A stretch of DNA of 64,000 nt from Planctomycetota bacterium (GTDB taxonomy: Bacteria; Planctomycetota; Phycisphaerae; Phycisphaerales; SM1A02), in NCBI GenBank assembly GCA_022574595.1, contig JACZRS010000004.1:62001-126000 (forward strand). The letters run 5' to 3'. Each line of letters starts with the position of its first letter. Within the stretch, counting starts at the first letter, position 1. A program made the position numbers and the translations under genes. Of this stretch, positions 42,641 through 51,463 are shown one piece after another. Under the pieces are notes generated by a model, which was not told the DNA's origin, made no database searches, and saw only the letters and a program-made list of their open reading frames with translations.

Positions 42641-44077
42641 ATGAATGAGCAATCAAAAACTATAACTTTCATAGCAGTCGCAGCCGGCTTTGCCCTAATA
42701 GGGTGGTTCGCCAGACCAGCAACTCCTACGCGCGATCTACTGGATGACTCAGGCCAGGAGTTCTTTGCAAGTTTTACCGATCCGTTAGAGGCTGCCAGCC
42801 TTGAGATCATTGATTACGATGAAGATACATCCACACCGCGCGCATTTAAGGTTGCTCGCTACGAAGGGGTATGGTCCATTCCATCACATGAGAATTATGC
42901 TGCGGATGCTGAAAATCGTTTCGCTGAAGCTGCAACTTCGATGATGGGGTTAATAAAAGGCTCTAACATAAGCGATTCGCCTGCGGATCACGAAATGTAT
43001 GGCGTAATCGATCCTCTTAATGCTCAAGCGGGCGCAATTGGAGTAGGCAAGCGCATCAAACTGGAAAGTGAAAGTAATGCGACCCTTGTCGATCTTATCG
43101 TTGGTAAAGAAGTCAAGGATCAGGCTGATTACCGATACGTCCGCCAACCGGGCAAGTCTCGTGTTTATCTTTGTGCTATTAAAACGGATAAGCTGACAAC
43201 GAAATTTGAAGACTGGATCGAACGCGATTTACTTAAGCTCAATGCTAATAATATCTCACAGGTTGTTGTCAACGATTATTCGATTGATGAGATTAATCGT
43301 AGAATTGTTCAAGGCGATAGGCTTACCCTTAATTACAATAAAGAAGATCGCACCTGGGCGCTTGATGATCTTGCCGACAGTGAAGCATTAATTGACACCA
43401 AGATAACTGAGATGAAGAATGCCCTGAGCGGCCTGAAGATCGTAGATGTTTACCGCAAGCCAGAAGGTCTAAGTGCGGAATTGCGTGCAGATGATGCTAT
43501 GGAGCTTGAGGGATCAGATGTAGCATCACTTAGCAAGCGGGGTTACTACATCATTGGAGGTCAATTGCTATCAAATAAGGGTGAAATGTATGTGCGCATG
43601 AATGATGGTGTGCAATATACGCTTCACTTTGGGGAGATCGCGCTTGGCTCGGGAAGTCCGGATGTTTCGGAAGAAACCTCTGATGATATTTCCGGGGGCG
43701 GGGGGGGAGCTAATCGTTATTTGTTTGTTACAGTTGGCTTTAATAAATCTTTACTACCCGAACCGGAGCTTGAGATTGTTCCTGATATTCCTGATGCTCT
43801 TTTAGATTCCCTTACGGCAAACGATGATTCGGACAACTCGCGCATAAAAATAGCCATGGCCGCGGCGCGTGAGAAAACCGAAGTAAGTAACTCAAAAAAA
43901 TTGGCGGAATATGAAGAAAAACTCATAAGCGCTCAGGAGCGAGTAACAGAATTAAAGGAACACTTTGCGGACTGGTACTATGTGATTTCCGATTCGGTAT
44001 TTGAGCAGATACGTCTAACGCGAAGTGATGTGGTTGAGATTGTTGCCGAAGAAAACGAGGATGACACAGACGGCTAA
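42641..44077 (+). CDS. DUF4340-type membrane-anchored protein
   Basis: 478 residues. One N-terminal helix (TITFIAVAAGFALIGWFA) anchors an exported domain with repeated beta-alpha units that resemble DUF4340: VWSIPSHENYAADAENRF, DHEMYGVIDPLNA, LIVGKEVKDQADYRYVRQPG and VYLCAIKTDKL. A glycine-rich loop (SGGGGGAN) and a coiled coil (EKLISAQERVTELKEHF) lie near the C terminus. DUF4340 genes very often follow gldG-like genes, and this one follows the GldF-GldG fusion by 37 bases, so it is probably the third component of that transporter. Confidence 0.8.
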   Translation: MNEQSKTITFIAVAAGFALIGWFARPATPTRDLLDDSGQEFFASFTDPLEAASLEIIDYDEDTSTPRAFKVARYEGVWSIPSHENYAADAENRFAEAATSMMGLIKGSNISDSPADHEMYGVIDPLNAQAGAIGVGKRIKLESESNATLVDLIVGKEVKDQADYRYVRQPGKSRVYLCAIKTDKLTTKFEDWIERDLLKLNANNISQVVVNDYSIDEINRRIVQGDRLTLNYNKEDRTWALDDLADSEALIDTKITEMKNALSGLKIVDVYRKPEGLSAELRADDAMELEGSDVASLSKRGYYIIGGQLLSNKGEMYVRMNDGVQYTLHFGEIALGSGSPDVSEETSDDISGGGGGANRYLFVTVGFNKSLLPEPELEIVPDIPDALLDSLTANDDSDNSRIKIAMAAAREKTEVSNSKKLAEYEEKLISAQERVTELKEHFADWYYVISDSVFEQIRLTRSDVVEIVAEENEDDTDG

Positions 44078-44082
44078 CCCTG

Positions 44083-44146
44083 GACCTGACGCAGTGAGCG
44101 GCAGCGAACAAGGTCGAAGATCCGCCTATGGCGGGAAGGTCCGGGT
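44083..44146. repeat. Intergenic inverted repeat with GATCCGCCTATGG core
   Basis: GGACCT near 44083 and AGGTCC near 44137 form the outer pair, and CCGCC-TAT-GGCGG (44122-44134) an inner hairpin. The 13-base string GATCCGCCTATGG is found inverted inside the larger palindrome at 56473-56513. It lies between the convergent DUF4340 and hutF genes and may serve as a bidirectional terminator. Confidence 0.5.
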
Positions 44147-44161
44147 CTCTTGCGCTCAACC

Positions 44162-45442
44162 TTAAAACCACTTACCATTGACACAAGTTCTGGCAACAAC
44201 ACTATCAGAACTACCAAAGATTATCGCATCGAGTAATGTCTCATCACTAAAACCCGCAAGTGATTGATGATCTAAATCCACCGCCACAAAATCCGCAAGA
44301 CGGCCTGCTTCAATCTGCCCGGCATGTATTGCTAAGGAGTTAGCACCGTTGGTGGTTGCCATCTTCCAAAGTTCAATTGCGCAGTTGCCATTTTCATCAA
44401 GGCAAACACCTCGTTTTTCCCTTTTTAAACGCTGCACATACTCCATCCAGCGCATTTCTTCTATTAAAGAAATCCGAGCGTTGGAGTCTGTTCCGAGACA
44501 TATCCGTCCATTGCTATTTAGATTTCCCGGGATATCTGCGATTCCATCACCTAGATTGGCTTCTGTTAACGGACAGATGCACACGTTACCGCCTGCGGCT
44601 AGAAACTCATCCATATCATCAGGATTGGTGTGCGTGCAATGAACCGCAGTAAATGCATCATCGATTTGCAATTTTTCATTAAGTAGCTGCATCGGTCGCT
44701 TGCTGTAATGCTTAATGCAATCTTCAATTTCTTTTCGCTGCTCTTCAATATGCATATGAAAAACGTGCTTGCGTTTTTTTGCTTCTTCATGCAAAGCGGC
44801 AATGTCATCAATATCAGCTGCGCGAATACTGTGCGCAACAACTCCCAGCGATTGAGTACTTTTATCAATTGTCGTTTCAAGTCGATCCATCTGCTCCCAG
44901 AACTTATCGAGTGTTGTTGAACCAAATCGTTCTTGTGCGTTTTCCAAGGGTTGGCCAAATCCGCCCGTTTTATAAAACACATTAAGCAGCACGATCCTGA
45001 TACCAACATCACTCGCAGCATTAAGCACAACTTCATCAAACTTGTAACCAGCGCAACTTGCATCGTGATGTAAATAGTGAAACTCCCCCACCGTTGTTAT
45101 GCCCGCAGTTAACATTTCACGAAACGCTTGAGCGGATAAATCATAAATTTGCTGCTCAGTAATTGTTTCAACGAGGCTGTACATCGCTTGCCGCCAAGTC
45201 CAAAAGTTACCTGCACCTTGCGGGAATGTTTCGCCTCGGCCGCGCAGTCCCCGCTGAAATGCGTGACTATGCGCATTAATCATCCCCGGCAAAAGAGCTT
45301 TACCCTTTAGCTGATTCGTTGGTGTGGCTTCACTTGTGCCAACACTTTCAATTAGCCCATCATCGCTGAGCGCAACTAAAACGTCCTTCTCAAAGTGCTT
45401 ACCTGTCCACGTTAAATCTGCCTGGATTACTTGCTTTGCCAT
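44162..45442 (-). CDS. hutF: Formimidoylglutamate deiminase
   Basis: 426 residues of the amidohydrolase superfamily. The metal site NAHSHAFQRGLRGRGE, then FWTWRQAMYSLV, GEFHYLHHD, FHMHIEEQRKEIEDC, VHCTHTNPDDM, TEANLGDGI and LGTDSNARISLIEEMRWMEY match HutF closely. The enzyme converts N-formimidoyl-L-glutamate to N-formylglutamate in the five-step histidine degradation route. The usual partners hutH, hutU, hutI and hutG are not in the window. It lies 6 bases after an M20 deacylase gene, so the two are co-transcribed. Confidence 0.92.
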   Translation of the reverse strand: MAKQVIQADLTWTGKHFEKDVLVALSDDGLIESVGTSEATPTNQLKGKALLPGMINAHSHAFQRGLRGRGETFPQGAGNFWTWRQAMYSLVETITEQQIYDLSAQAFREMLTAGITTVGEFHYLHHDASCAGYKFDEVVLNAASDVGIRIVLLNVFYKTGGFGQPLENAQERFGSTTLDKFWEQMDRLETTIDKSTQSLGVVAHSIRAADIDDIAALHEEAKKRKHVFHMHIEEQRKEIEDCIKHYSKRPMQLLNEKLQIDDAFTAVHCTHTNPDDMDEFLAAGGNVCICPLTEANLGDGIADIPGNLNSNGRICLGTDSNARISLIEEMRWMEYVQRLKREKRGVCLDENGNCAIELWKMATTNGANSLAIHAGQIEAGRLADFVAVDLDHQSLAGFSDETLLDAIIFGSSDSVVARTCVNGKWF

Positions 45443-45448
45443 TAATTA

Positions 45449-46612
45449 TCAATCTACACAAAACTGCTGAACAAGTTGCTCGAGCATGGGCTTTGCCTTA
45501 TTAAACTCATCAATAGGAATAAATTCGTTTGGTTTATGCGCTACTTCAATCGCGCCCGGGCCAAATAATACACAATCAATACCTAGCAATGACAAGTGTC
45601 CAGCATCAGAAGCGAAAGTTACGCCAATGGTTTGATTTTGTTTTACTAAAGCACAAATAGATTTATAAATGTCCGCATCCTCACTAACACAAAACGAGGG
45701 ACTATCGTTTAACACTTCAAACTCAAAATCGCAGCCAACTGCAGCTTCCTTGACAGTTTCCCTAATGCGTCCAACAAGATCTTCAGAATCCATCCAGGGC
45801 AGAACGCGAAGACCAAGTCCTATCTCACATAACTCAGGAATAACATTTATAGCTTGGCCGCCCATTACTGTTGTGACATTCAATCCAGGACCGGGAACTT
45901 CCTTAAAGTATTCACTTGTATCGCAGCGAAGTTCTTCAAATTCCTTCCGCAGTTTCGCAAGTGCATTAATGATCTTAGCTGCAGGTTCGATTGCGTTTTT
46001 TCCAAGGTGTGGTGAACCTGTGTGAGCGGGTTGGCCATGTACTGTTGCGCTCATCGCCAAATGTCCTTTGTGCATTCGTACCGCTTTAAGCGAAGTAGGC
46101 TCACCAATAATCGCATTGCGAGGCAACAATTTATCAGCTGGCCAATGCTTAATAAAATGTGCTGCACCTAATGTGCCCAATTCCTCATCAAATGAAAAAA
46201 GTAAAACAAGTGGTGAGGACAGTTTCTCAGGATCAATCTCAGCCAATAGATTAACTGCAAGCGCATCAAAGCCTTTCATATCGCAAGAGCCTCTGGCAAA
46301 ATAATTCCCATCTCGCTCAGTAAGCTCAAAGGGATCGCTTTGCCACTCGTTCAGATCGCCTGCGGGCACTACATCAACATGGCCAGATAAAATCAAACCC
46401 GCTCGGCAATTCTCATCTACCTCAGTTGGTCCCGCCCATACCAACAGATTAGCCTTTGATCCATCATCATTGGCTAGCCGGATAACACTAACGCCCGGCC
46501 TCTCGAGATAATCACTAATAAAATCCACGATAGGCAGATTGCTGTTTACGGAAACCGAGTCGAAAGCGACGAGGCGCGCAAGTAGATCCTTATCGCTGAG
46601 TTTGCTGCTCAT
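45449..46612 (-). CDS. M20-family deacylase, ArgE-like
   Basis: 387 residues. Metal ligands and catalytic residues can be placed: LSGHVDVVP (His, Asp), ARGSCDMKGFDA (bridging Asp), FSFDEELGTLGA (Glu-Glu), IGEPTS and HKGHLAMSATVHGQPAHTGSPHLG of the dimerisation domain, and a late FGPGAIEVAHKPNEF (His). Overall it is closest to acetylornithine deacetylase (ArgE). It is the gene just before hutF (6-base gap). ArgE has broad N-acyl specificity, so a role in removing the formyl group from N-formylglutamate in place of HutG is an attractive inference, but arginine synthesis is equally possible. Confidence 0.85.
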   Translation of the reverse strand: MSSKLSDKDLLARLVAFDSVSVNSNLPIVDFISDYLERPGVSVIRLANDDGSKANLLVWAGPTEVDENCRAGLILSGHVDVVPAGDLNEWQSDPFELTERDGNYFARGSCDMKGFDALAVNLLAEIDPEKLSSPLVLLFSFDEELGTLGAAHFIKHWPADKLLPRNAIIGEPTSLKAVRMHKGHLAMSATVHGQPAHTGSPHLGKNAIEPAAKIINALAKLRKEFEELRCDTSEYFKEVPGPGLNVTTVMGGQAINVIPELCEIGLGLRVLPWMDSEDLVGRIRETVKEAAVGCDFEFEVLNDSPSFCVSEDADIYKSICALVKQNQTIGVTFASDAGHLSLLGIDCVLFGPGAIEVAHKPNEFIPIDEFNKAKPMLEQLVQQFCVD

Positions 46613-46721
46613 AGCCGGCCATAGTATCGACTGGCTTGAATGTTTGCGGAGAAAGGGAAATTGACCGCTGCAATTTAGCAGCTAGCATCGCTTTGAGATA
46701 ATCCACTGGAGGAATCAAGGA

Positions 46722-48767
46722 ATGGCTGCCAAGACGAAGGCAAAAACTAAATCTAGTTCTACTAAGAAGCGCCCAATTACGCCAGAGGATCTTCTTAAGT
46801 TTCATTTGCTCGCCAACCCGCAGATTTCGCCAAATGGTAAATCCATCGTGTTTGTTAAAAAGCACGTAGGCGACAAGAACAACTTCGTTTCCAACCTGTG
46901 GATAGTGGATACCGATGGCAAGAGTCAGCCTCGCCAATTTACTTCTGGAGAAAAAGATTCTCACCCACGTTGGTGTCCCAGCGGTGGATGTGTTGCTTTT
47001 ATTAGTGGACGCGATAAACCCAAACCACAGATTTACACGATTAATGCAAGTGGTGGCGAAGCGGTTGCACTAACAACATTTGGTGAAGGTTCGCTCGGCA
47101 CATTCAAATGGTCGCCTGATGGGTCAATGCTTGCAATAAGTTTTCGTATTCAAGATCCGCAATGGACAAGTGATGCTGAGAAAGAGCGAAAAGAAAAAGG
47201 CCTAAGCGATCCCCCACGCGTCTTGGATCACTATTGGTATCGTTTGGATGGGGATGGTTATTTTAACGCTCAGCGACATGAGCTTTATCTTTACGATTTT
47301 AATGCCGCCAAAGTAAGAAAGATCTACTCCAAAGATGCTCTAGGATTTTTCAGCTTTGATTTCTCACCTGATTCAAAGAAATTAGTGATCGGCACAAACA
47401 CCGACAAGCGAGCGCTCCTAAAACCATGGAACGATGATCTTGTTGTGTTAAATATCGCATCAGGGAAAACCAGGAAAATTGCAAACCTGCCACGTGGACC
47501 GAAGGATGCAGTCAGTTGGTCTCCCGATGGGAAATGGATTGCCTACGCAGGACGCATTGGTGAGGAATCAACTTATAGCGTTGAAAATTTGGAGCTGTTT
47601 GTTTGCGATGCAAAGACAGGTAAAGCAAAAAGTCTAACAGCCAAGGAAGATTATTGCCTTATGGCAGTTGCGCTCACGGATACAGCTGAAGTTTCCTTCG
47701 GCCCGATCTTCAACTGGAGCCAGGATTCTAAACGCATCTATATGAAGTTGGGTTGGCAGGGTGAATCACACTTAGCATCTGTTGCTGTAAAAGGTGGAAA
47801 AATAGCGTTCCTTACTAAAGGGGCGGTTGATCAGGATATGGGCAATATCTCTGGTGACGGAAAACTAATAGCGATGACTACCGCTAATGCTACTAATCTC
47901 GCTGAGATATATGTAGGAAAAACAGGCACAAGCATAACAACAATACAACTAACCAATTTCAATAAGGAATTACTGAAAAAAACCCGGATTGCTTCAATCA
48001 CTTCACACTGGATCAAGACGGATGATGGTACGAAGTTGCAGGTGTGGATTATGAAGCCGCCTAACTTCAAAGCCAATAAGAAATACCCAACAGTATTACA
48101 AATCCATGGCGGGCCACACGCTCAATACGGCGTGGGGTTCTTCCATGAATTTCAAGTTCTGGCAGCGGCTGGCTATGTTGTATTTTTCTCAAATCCGCGT
48201 GGAAGTAAAGGCTATGGCCGCGACCACACCGCTGCGATTAAGGGAAATTGGGGCAGTGCTGACTGGGTGGACATCCAGGCTGTGATGAAGTTCATGCAAG
48301 CCCAGAAGTTTGTTAACGCCAAACGCATGGGGATTATGGGTGGAAGTTATGGCGGATATATGACCAACTGGGCCATTGGTCACACAAACGATTTCGCAGG
48401 CGCCATTACTGATCGATGTGTTTCTAATTTAGTGAGTATGGGTGGTTCGAGCGATTTTATTGATCGGCCAGATGACTATTTCCCAGGTAATACTTGGGAT
48501 CGGCCCGAGGCACGCTGGAATCAAAGCCCCCTAAAATACTTTGGCAATGTCAAAACGCCTACGCTGATTATCCATAGCGAAGGTGATCTGCGCTGCAATG
48601 TTGAGCAGGCGGAGCAGATACACGCAGCTTTAAGCATTAGGAATATCCCTACAAGATTCGTCCGCTACCCCAGAAGTACCTTCCACGGCCTGAGCAGATC
48701 GGGTCCGCCTGATTTACGCATACACCGATTACATCAAATCCTTGATTGGTGGAAACGTTACCTCTAG
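46722..48767 (+). CDS. S9-family prolyl oligopeptidase / acylaminoacyl-peptidase
   Basis: 681 residues. A lysine-rich N terminus without a signal peptide is followed by a beta-propeller built of repeats such as [42 protein letters not shown] and [13 protein letters not shown]. The C-terminal hydrolase domain carries the oxyanion region [12 protein letters not shown], nucleophile [12 protein letters not shown] (Ser), Asp in SEGDLRCN and His in STFHGLS. It should be a cytoplasmic peptidase acting on short or N-acylated peptides. folE follows 8 bases after its stop and is probably co-transcribed. Confidence 0.92.
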   Translation: MAAKTKAKTKSSSTKKRPITPEDLLKFHLLANPQISPNGKSIVFVKKHVGDKNNFVSNLWIVDTDGKSQPRQFTSGEKDSHPRWCPSGGCVAFISGRDKPKPQIYTINASGGEAVALTTFGEGSLGTFKWSPDGSMLAISFRIQDPQWTSDAEKERKEKGLSDPPRVLDHYWYRLDGDGYFNAQRHELYLYDFNAAKVRKIYSKDALGFFSFDFSPDSKKLVIGTNTDKRALLKPWNDDLVVLNIASGKTRKIANLPRGPKDAVSWSPDGKWIAYAGRIGEESTYSVENLELFVCDAKTGKAKSLTAKEDYCLMAVALTDTAEVSFGPIFNWSQDSKRIYMKLGWQGESHLASVAVKGGKIAFLTKGAVDQDMGNISGDGKLIAMTTANATNLAEIYVGKTGTSITTIQLTNFNKELLKKTRIASITSHWIKTDDGTKLQVWIMKPPNFKANKKYPTVLQIHGGPHAQYGVGFFHEFQVLAAAGYVVFFSNPRGSKGYGRDHTAAIKGNWGSADWVDIQAVMKFMQAQKFVNAKRMGIMGGSYGGYMTNWAIGHTNDFAGAITDRCVSNLVSMGGSSDFIDRPDDYFPGNTWDRPEARWNQSPLKYFGNVKTPTLIIHSEGDLRCNVEQAEQIHAALSIRNIPTRFVRYPRSTFHGLSRSGPPDLRIHRLHQILDWWKRYL

Positions 48768-48775
48768 GATGGGCT

Positions 48776-49426
48776 ATGAACGATTTTCAGAATGAAACAA
48801 AAGCCCCGGCTATACGTGATGGTAAGATCACCGAGATTGACCTGACCGATGATCGCGAGCAGGAGGCTATGGAACATATTCGAGGCATACTTCGCTATAT
48901 TGGCGAAGACCCCAGCCGCGAGGGATTGCTGCGTACACCTCAGCGCGTTGTTAAAGCACTTGCTGAACAATTTCGAGGCTATAACCAGGATCCTCGTGAG
49001 TTACTAGGAAAAACCTTCAGCGAAGTTGAAGGCTATAACGAACTCGTCCTAATTAGCGATATCGAACTTTATAGCCACTGTGAACATCACATGGTTCCCT
49101 TTGTTGGTAAAGCGCACGTTGCGTATATCCCAAATGGCAAAATTGTTGGGCTTTCCAAGATTGCACGTGTAGTTGATGTCTTTGCTAAGCGTTTGCAAAT
49201 TCAGGAAAAACTCACTGCACAAATCGCAGACACAATCTGGGATGTGTTAAAGCCACAAGGCGTAGCTGTGATATTGCAGTGTCAACACTTTTGCATGTGC
49301 TATCGCGGTGTGAAAAAGCCCGGCTCATGGACCACAACAAGCAAACTGCGCGGCTGCTTCTTGAACGACGACGCTTCACGATTGGAATTACTAACGCTTA
49401 TAGGGATGAAGCGGGATATAGGGTAG
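48776..49426 (+). CDS. folE: GTP cyclohydrolase I
   Basis: 216 residues from the ATG at 48776 (AGGA seven bases upstream). An in-frame start inside the S9 gene, ten codons earlier, is less likely. The zinc site is [20 protein letters not shown] with a second Cys in [30 protein letters not shown] and the C-terminal SRLELLTLI are typical. The enzyme makes 7,8-dihydroneopterin triphosphate from GTP, the first committed step to folate and related pterins. Confidence 0.96.
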   Translation: MNDFQNETKAPAIRDGKITEIDLTDDREQEAMEHIRGILRYIGEDPSREGLLRTPQRVVKALAEQFRGYNQDPRELLGKTFSEVEGYNELVLISDIELYSHCEHHMVPFVGKAHVAYIPNGKIVGLSKIARVVDVFAKRLQIQEKLTAQIADTIWDVLKPQGVAVILQCQHFCMCYRGVKKPGSWTTTSKLRGCFLNDDASRLELLTLIGMKRDIG

Positions 49427-49448
49427 AGAATAAATGTCACCCCCGACG

Positions 49449-49477
49449 CCCACGGATAGCAATCCGTAGGGTTCTTA
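49449..49477 (+). terminator. Hairpin terminator of the GGATAGCAATCC family, second copy
   Basis: CCCACGGAT-AGCA-ATCCGT-A-GGG (one bulged A) is followed by TTCTTATAG. It lies 23 bases after folE. Compared with the copy at 38882, one T-A pair of the stem is a C-G pair while loop AGCA is identical, evidence that the structure is maintained. Confidence 0.7.
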
Positions 49478-49546
49478 TAGACTTAGGCATCAAGGCATTA
49501 TGGCATGTTTAGGCATATGGCTTGACCCTACGCCCAACCGCGCCCG

Positions 49547-49572
49547 CAGCGGGTCAAGCCCGCTGGCTAAAC
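49547..49572. repeat. CGTTTAGC-type repeat, inverted copy
   Basis: The reverse complement reads GTTTAGCCAGCGGGCTTGAC and continues CCGCTG, matching 37110-37135 in 25 of 26 positions. It contains an AGCGGG/CCCGCT hairpin. It lies between folE and bioY, directly beyond the bioY stop, and could also serve as the bioY transcript end. Confidence 0.75.
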
Positions 49573-49578
49573 GAAGAG

Positions 49579-50160
49579 TTATCGCAGTTTTTCGAGAAGC
49601 TTCCAGCCGCTAGGTAATAGAGCCGCTGCCAGCATGATTTTTATTATTGCACCTGGAATGAATGGAAATAATCCTGCAACCAATACGTTTTTAGCACCTA
49701 CGAAGAACTCCAGCCATAACAAACCGCAAGCAAAGATGGCGATTGTGCCAAGCGTCATTGCTGCAACTGTTGATAAGTACTTTCGATCCCAACCTCGCTC
49801 AGCCAATTTGCCGACGATCATCGCTGCAATTACAAATCCGATTAGAAATCCAACGGTTGGCCCTGCAAAGTAAGCTAAGCCCGCAGTTGGTCCAGCGAAA
49901 ACTGGTAGGCCTAACGCTCCTTCTCCGAGATACGCAAGCACCGTTACTGTTCCGCGCTTTGCACCGAATAGAGCTGCGATAAGCAGCACCGCAAACGTTT
50001 GAGCTGTTATTGGAACAGGCCACATTGGTATCTGTACCTTTGCGGAAACTGCAATCAATGCTGTGCCTGTTAGCACCAGGAGAATCTCGTACGCCCAGCG
50101 ATAAGTAAAAGTGCGTGGCTTACAAATATCCGCATACGTTAATGCACCATCAATTCGCAT
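49579..50160 (-). CDS. bioY: BioY-type biotin transporter
   Basis: 193 residues with about six helices. The BioY signature region is present: VSAKVQIPMWPVPITAQTFA, then GAKRGTVTVLAYLGEGALGLPVFAG and AYFAGPTVGFLIGFVIAAM. BioY is the substrate-binding membrane component for biotin uptake, working alone or with an ECF energising module, which is not in this window. It begins 4 bases after kbl, so it is translated from the same message. Biotin is the cofactor of acetyl-CoA carboxylase, whose AccD subunit is encoded at 14562. Confidence 0.92.
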   Translation of the reverse strand: MRIDGALTYADICKPRTFTYRWAYEILLVLTGTALIAVSAKVQIPMWPVPITAQTFAVLLIAALFGAKRGTVTVLAYLGEGALGLPVFAGPTAGLAYFAGPTVGFLIGFVIAAMIVGKLAERGWDRKYLSTVAAMTLGTIAIFACGLLWLEFFVGAKNVLVAGLFPFIPGAIIKIMLAAALLPSGWKLLEKLR

Positions 50161-50164
50161 AAGA

Positions 50165-51400
50165 TTATTCCTGCTCTGCTTTTAGTTTGATTAGACAGTC
50201 AATTAGTTTATCTAAATGTTCGGTCTCGTGCGCTGCTGAGATTTGTACACGCAAACGGGCAGTCCCTTCAGGAACTACCGGGAAACCAAAACCTATCACA
50301 TATACGCCCAATTCAAGTAATCGCTTACTCATGGCAATTGCCTTGGCGGTATCGTGAACAATGATCGGGCAAATTGCGGTTGGTGATTCGAGAACTTCAA
50401 AGCCAGCTTCACTGATTCCTTTGCGCGCATAAGCAACATTATCTCTCAGCTTCTGCACACGCTGCGGCTCGTTCATCAAAATCTCGATGGCTTTATTTGC
50501 TGAACAAGCGACAGTGACTGGTAGAGCATTAGTAAATAATGTCGGCCTTGCACGCTGCACGATCATTTCCATTCCACGTTTGGAGCCAGCCAGATATCCA
50601 CCTGCACCGCCACCGAGGGCTTTACCTAATGTGCCTGTATAAAAGTCTATATCTTTACCTGCCATGCCGTAGTGTTCGTGAGTGCCACGACCGGTTTCAC
50701 CCATGACTCCGGTTCCATGCGAATCATCGACAGCGAGCATCGCACCATATTCATCACATAACTCTTTAATCTCAGGAAGCTTTGCAATATCGCCTTCCAT
50801 GGAAAATACGCCATCGGTAACAACCCACATCACGCCGTTGACTAATGGATTTTTTGTAGCTTTTTCTAGTGCTTCTCGAAGCGATCCCATATTGCTGTGT
50901 TTATAGACGGTTTTTTGCACGCCTTTTTTTATTACTGTCGCTAATCGCATCGAGTCAATAATGCATGCGTGGTTAAGCTCATCAGAAATAATAATATCTC
51001 CCGGCTCACAAAGCGTTGGAAATAGAGCTTCGGTAGCAGTCCAACATGATACGAATGTGTACGCAGCTTCAACATCGAGGAATTTAGCGATAGTTTTTTC
51101 CAGTTGCTGGTGCGGCTCGAATGTCCCACATATAAACCTTACCGATGCTGTACCCGCACCATATTTTTCAATTCCCTCAATACCAGCTTTGACCACTTCA
51201 GGATGATTCGCAAGCCCCAAATAATTGTTAGAACAAAAACAACCGACTTCACCATAACCGCGCAGCTTAGTCGTTGCGTCCATCGGTCCTTCGATCATTT
51301 GCAATTTTTTATATTGGCCAGTATCAACAAGATTCCTAAGCACTTCATCAGTGCGTTTAGCGAAAACTTCGCGTCCGGTAGTTTCTGTCGTGGTAGTCAT
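50165..51400 (-). CDS. kbl: 2-amino-3-ketobutyrate CoA ligase (glycine C-acetyltransferase)
   Basis: 411 residues from the ATG at 51400 (GGAG upstream); a TTG two codons earlier is not preferred. It is a PLP enzyme of the alpha-oxoamine synthase family: CSNNYLGLANHPEV, SVRFICGTFEPHQQLE, VDDSHGTGVMG and the PLP lysine in GTLGKALGGGAGG. SVRFICGT and its place next to tdh point to Kbl, which cleaves 2-amino-3-ketobutyrate to glycine and acetyl-CoA. BioF (8-amino-7-oxononanoate synthase) is a sister enzyme, and the adjoining bioY keeps that possibility open. Confidence 0.85.
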   Translation of the reverse strand: MTTTTETTGREVFAKRTDEVLRNLVDTGQYKKLQMIEGPMDATTKLRGYGEVGCFCSNNYLGLANHPEVVKAGIEGIEKYGAGTASVRFICGTFEPHQQLEKTIAKFLDVEAAYTFVSCWTATEALFPTLCEPGDIIISDELNHACIIDSMRLATVIKKGVQKTVYKHSNMGSLREALEKATKNPLVNGVMWVVTDGVFSMEGDIAKLPEIKELCDEYGAMLAVDDSHGTGVMGETGRGTHEHYGMAGKDIDFYTGTLGKALGGGAGGYLAGSKRGMEMIVQRARPTLFTNALPVTVACSANKAIEILMNEPQRVQKLRDNVAYARKGISEAGFEVLESPTAICPIIVHDTAKAIAMSKRLLELGVYVIGFGFPVVPEGTARLRVQISAAHETEHLDKLIDCLIKLKAEQE

Positions 51401-51429
51401 AATCAATTTTCTCCAACAAACACATAATA

Positions 51430-51463
51430 CCCCGTTTAGCGGGTGACGCGAAGCGTCCCTTCT
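51430..51463. repeat. CCCGTTTAGCGGG tandem-hairpin repeat, copy 1
   Basis: CCCG-TTTAG-CGGG is followed by GACGC-GAA-GCGTC, two small hairpins in a row, ending with CCCTTCTT. It differs from the copy at 56379-56413 at only three positions. It abuts the tdh stop codon, in the 63-base gap between tdh and kbl inside an operon, so it may modulate expression between the two. Confidence 0.7.
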
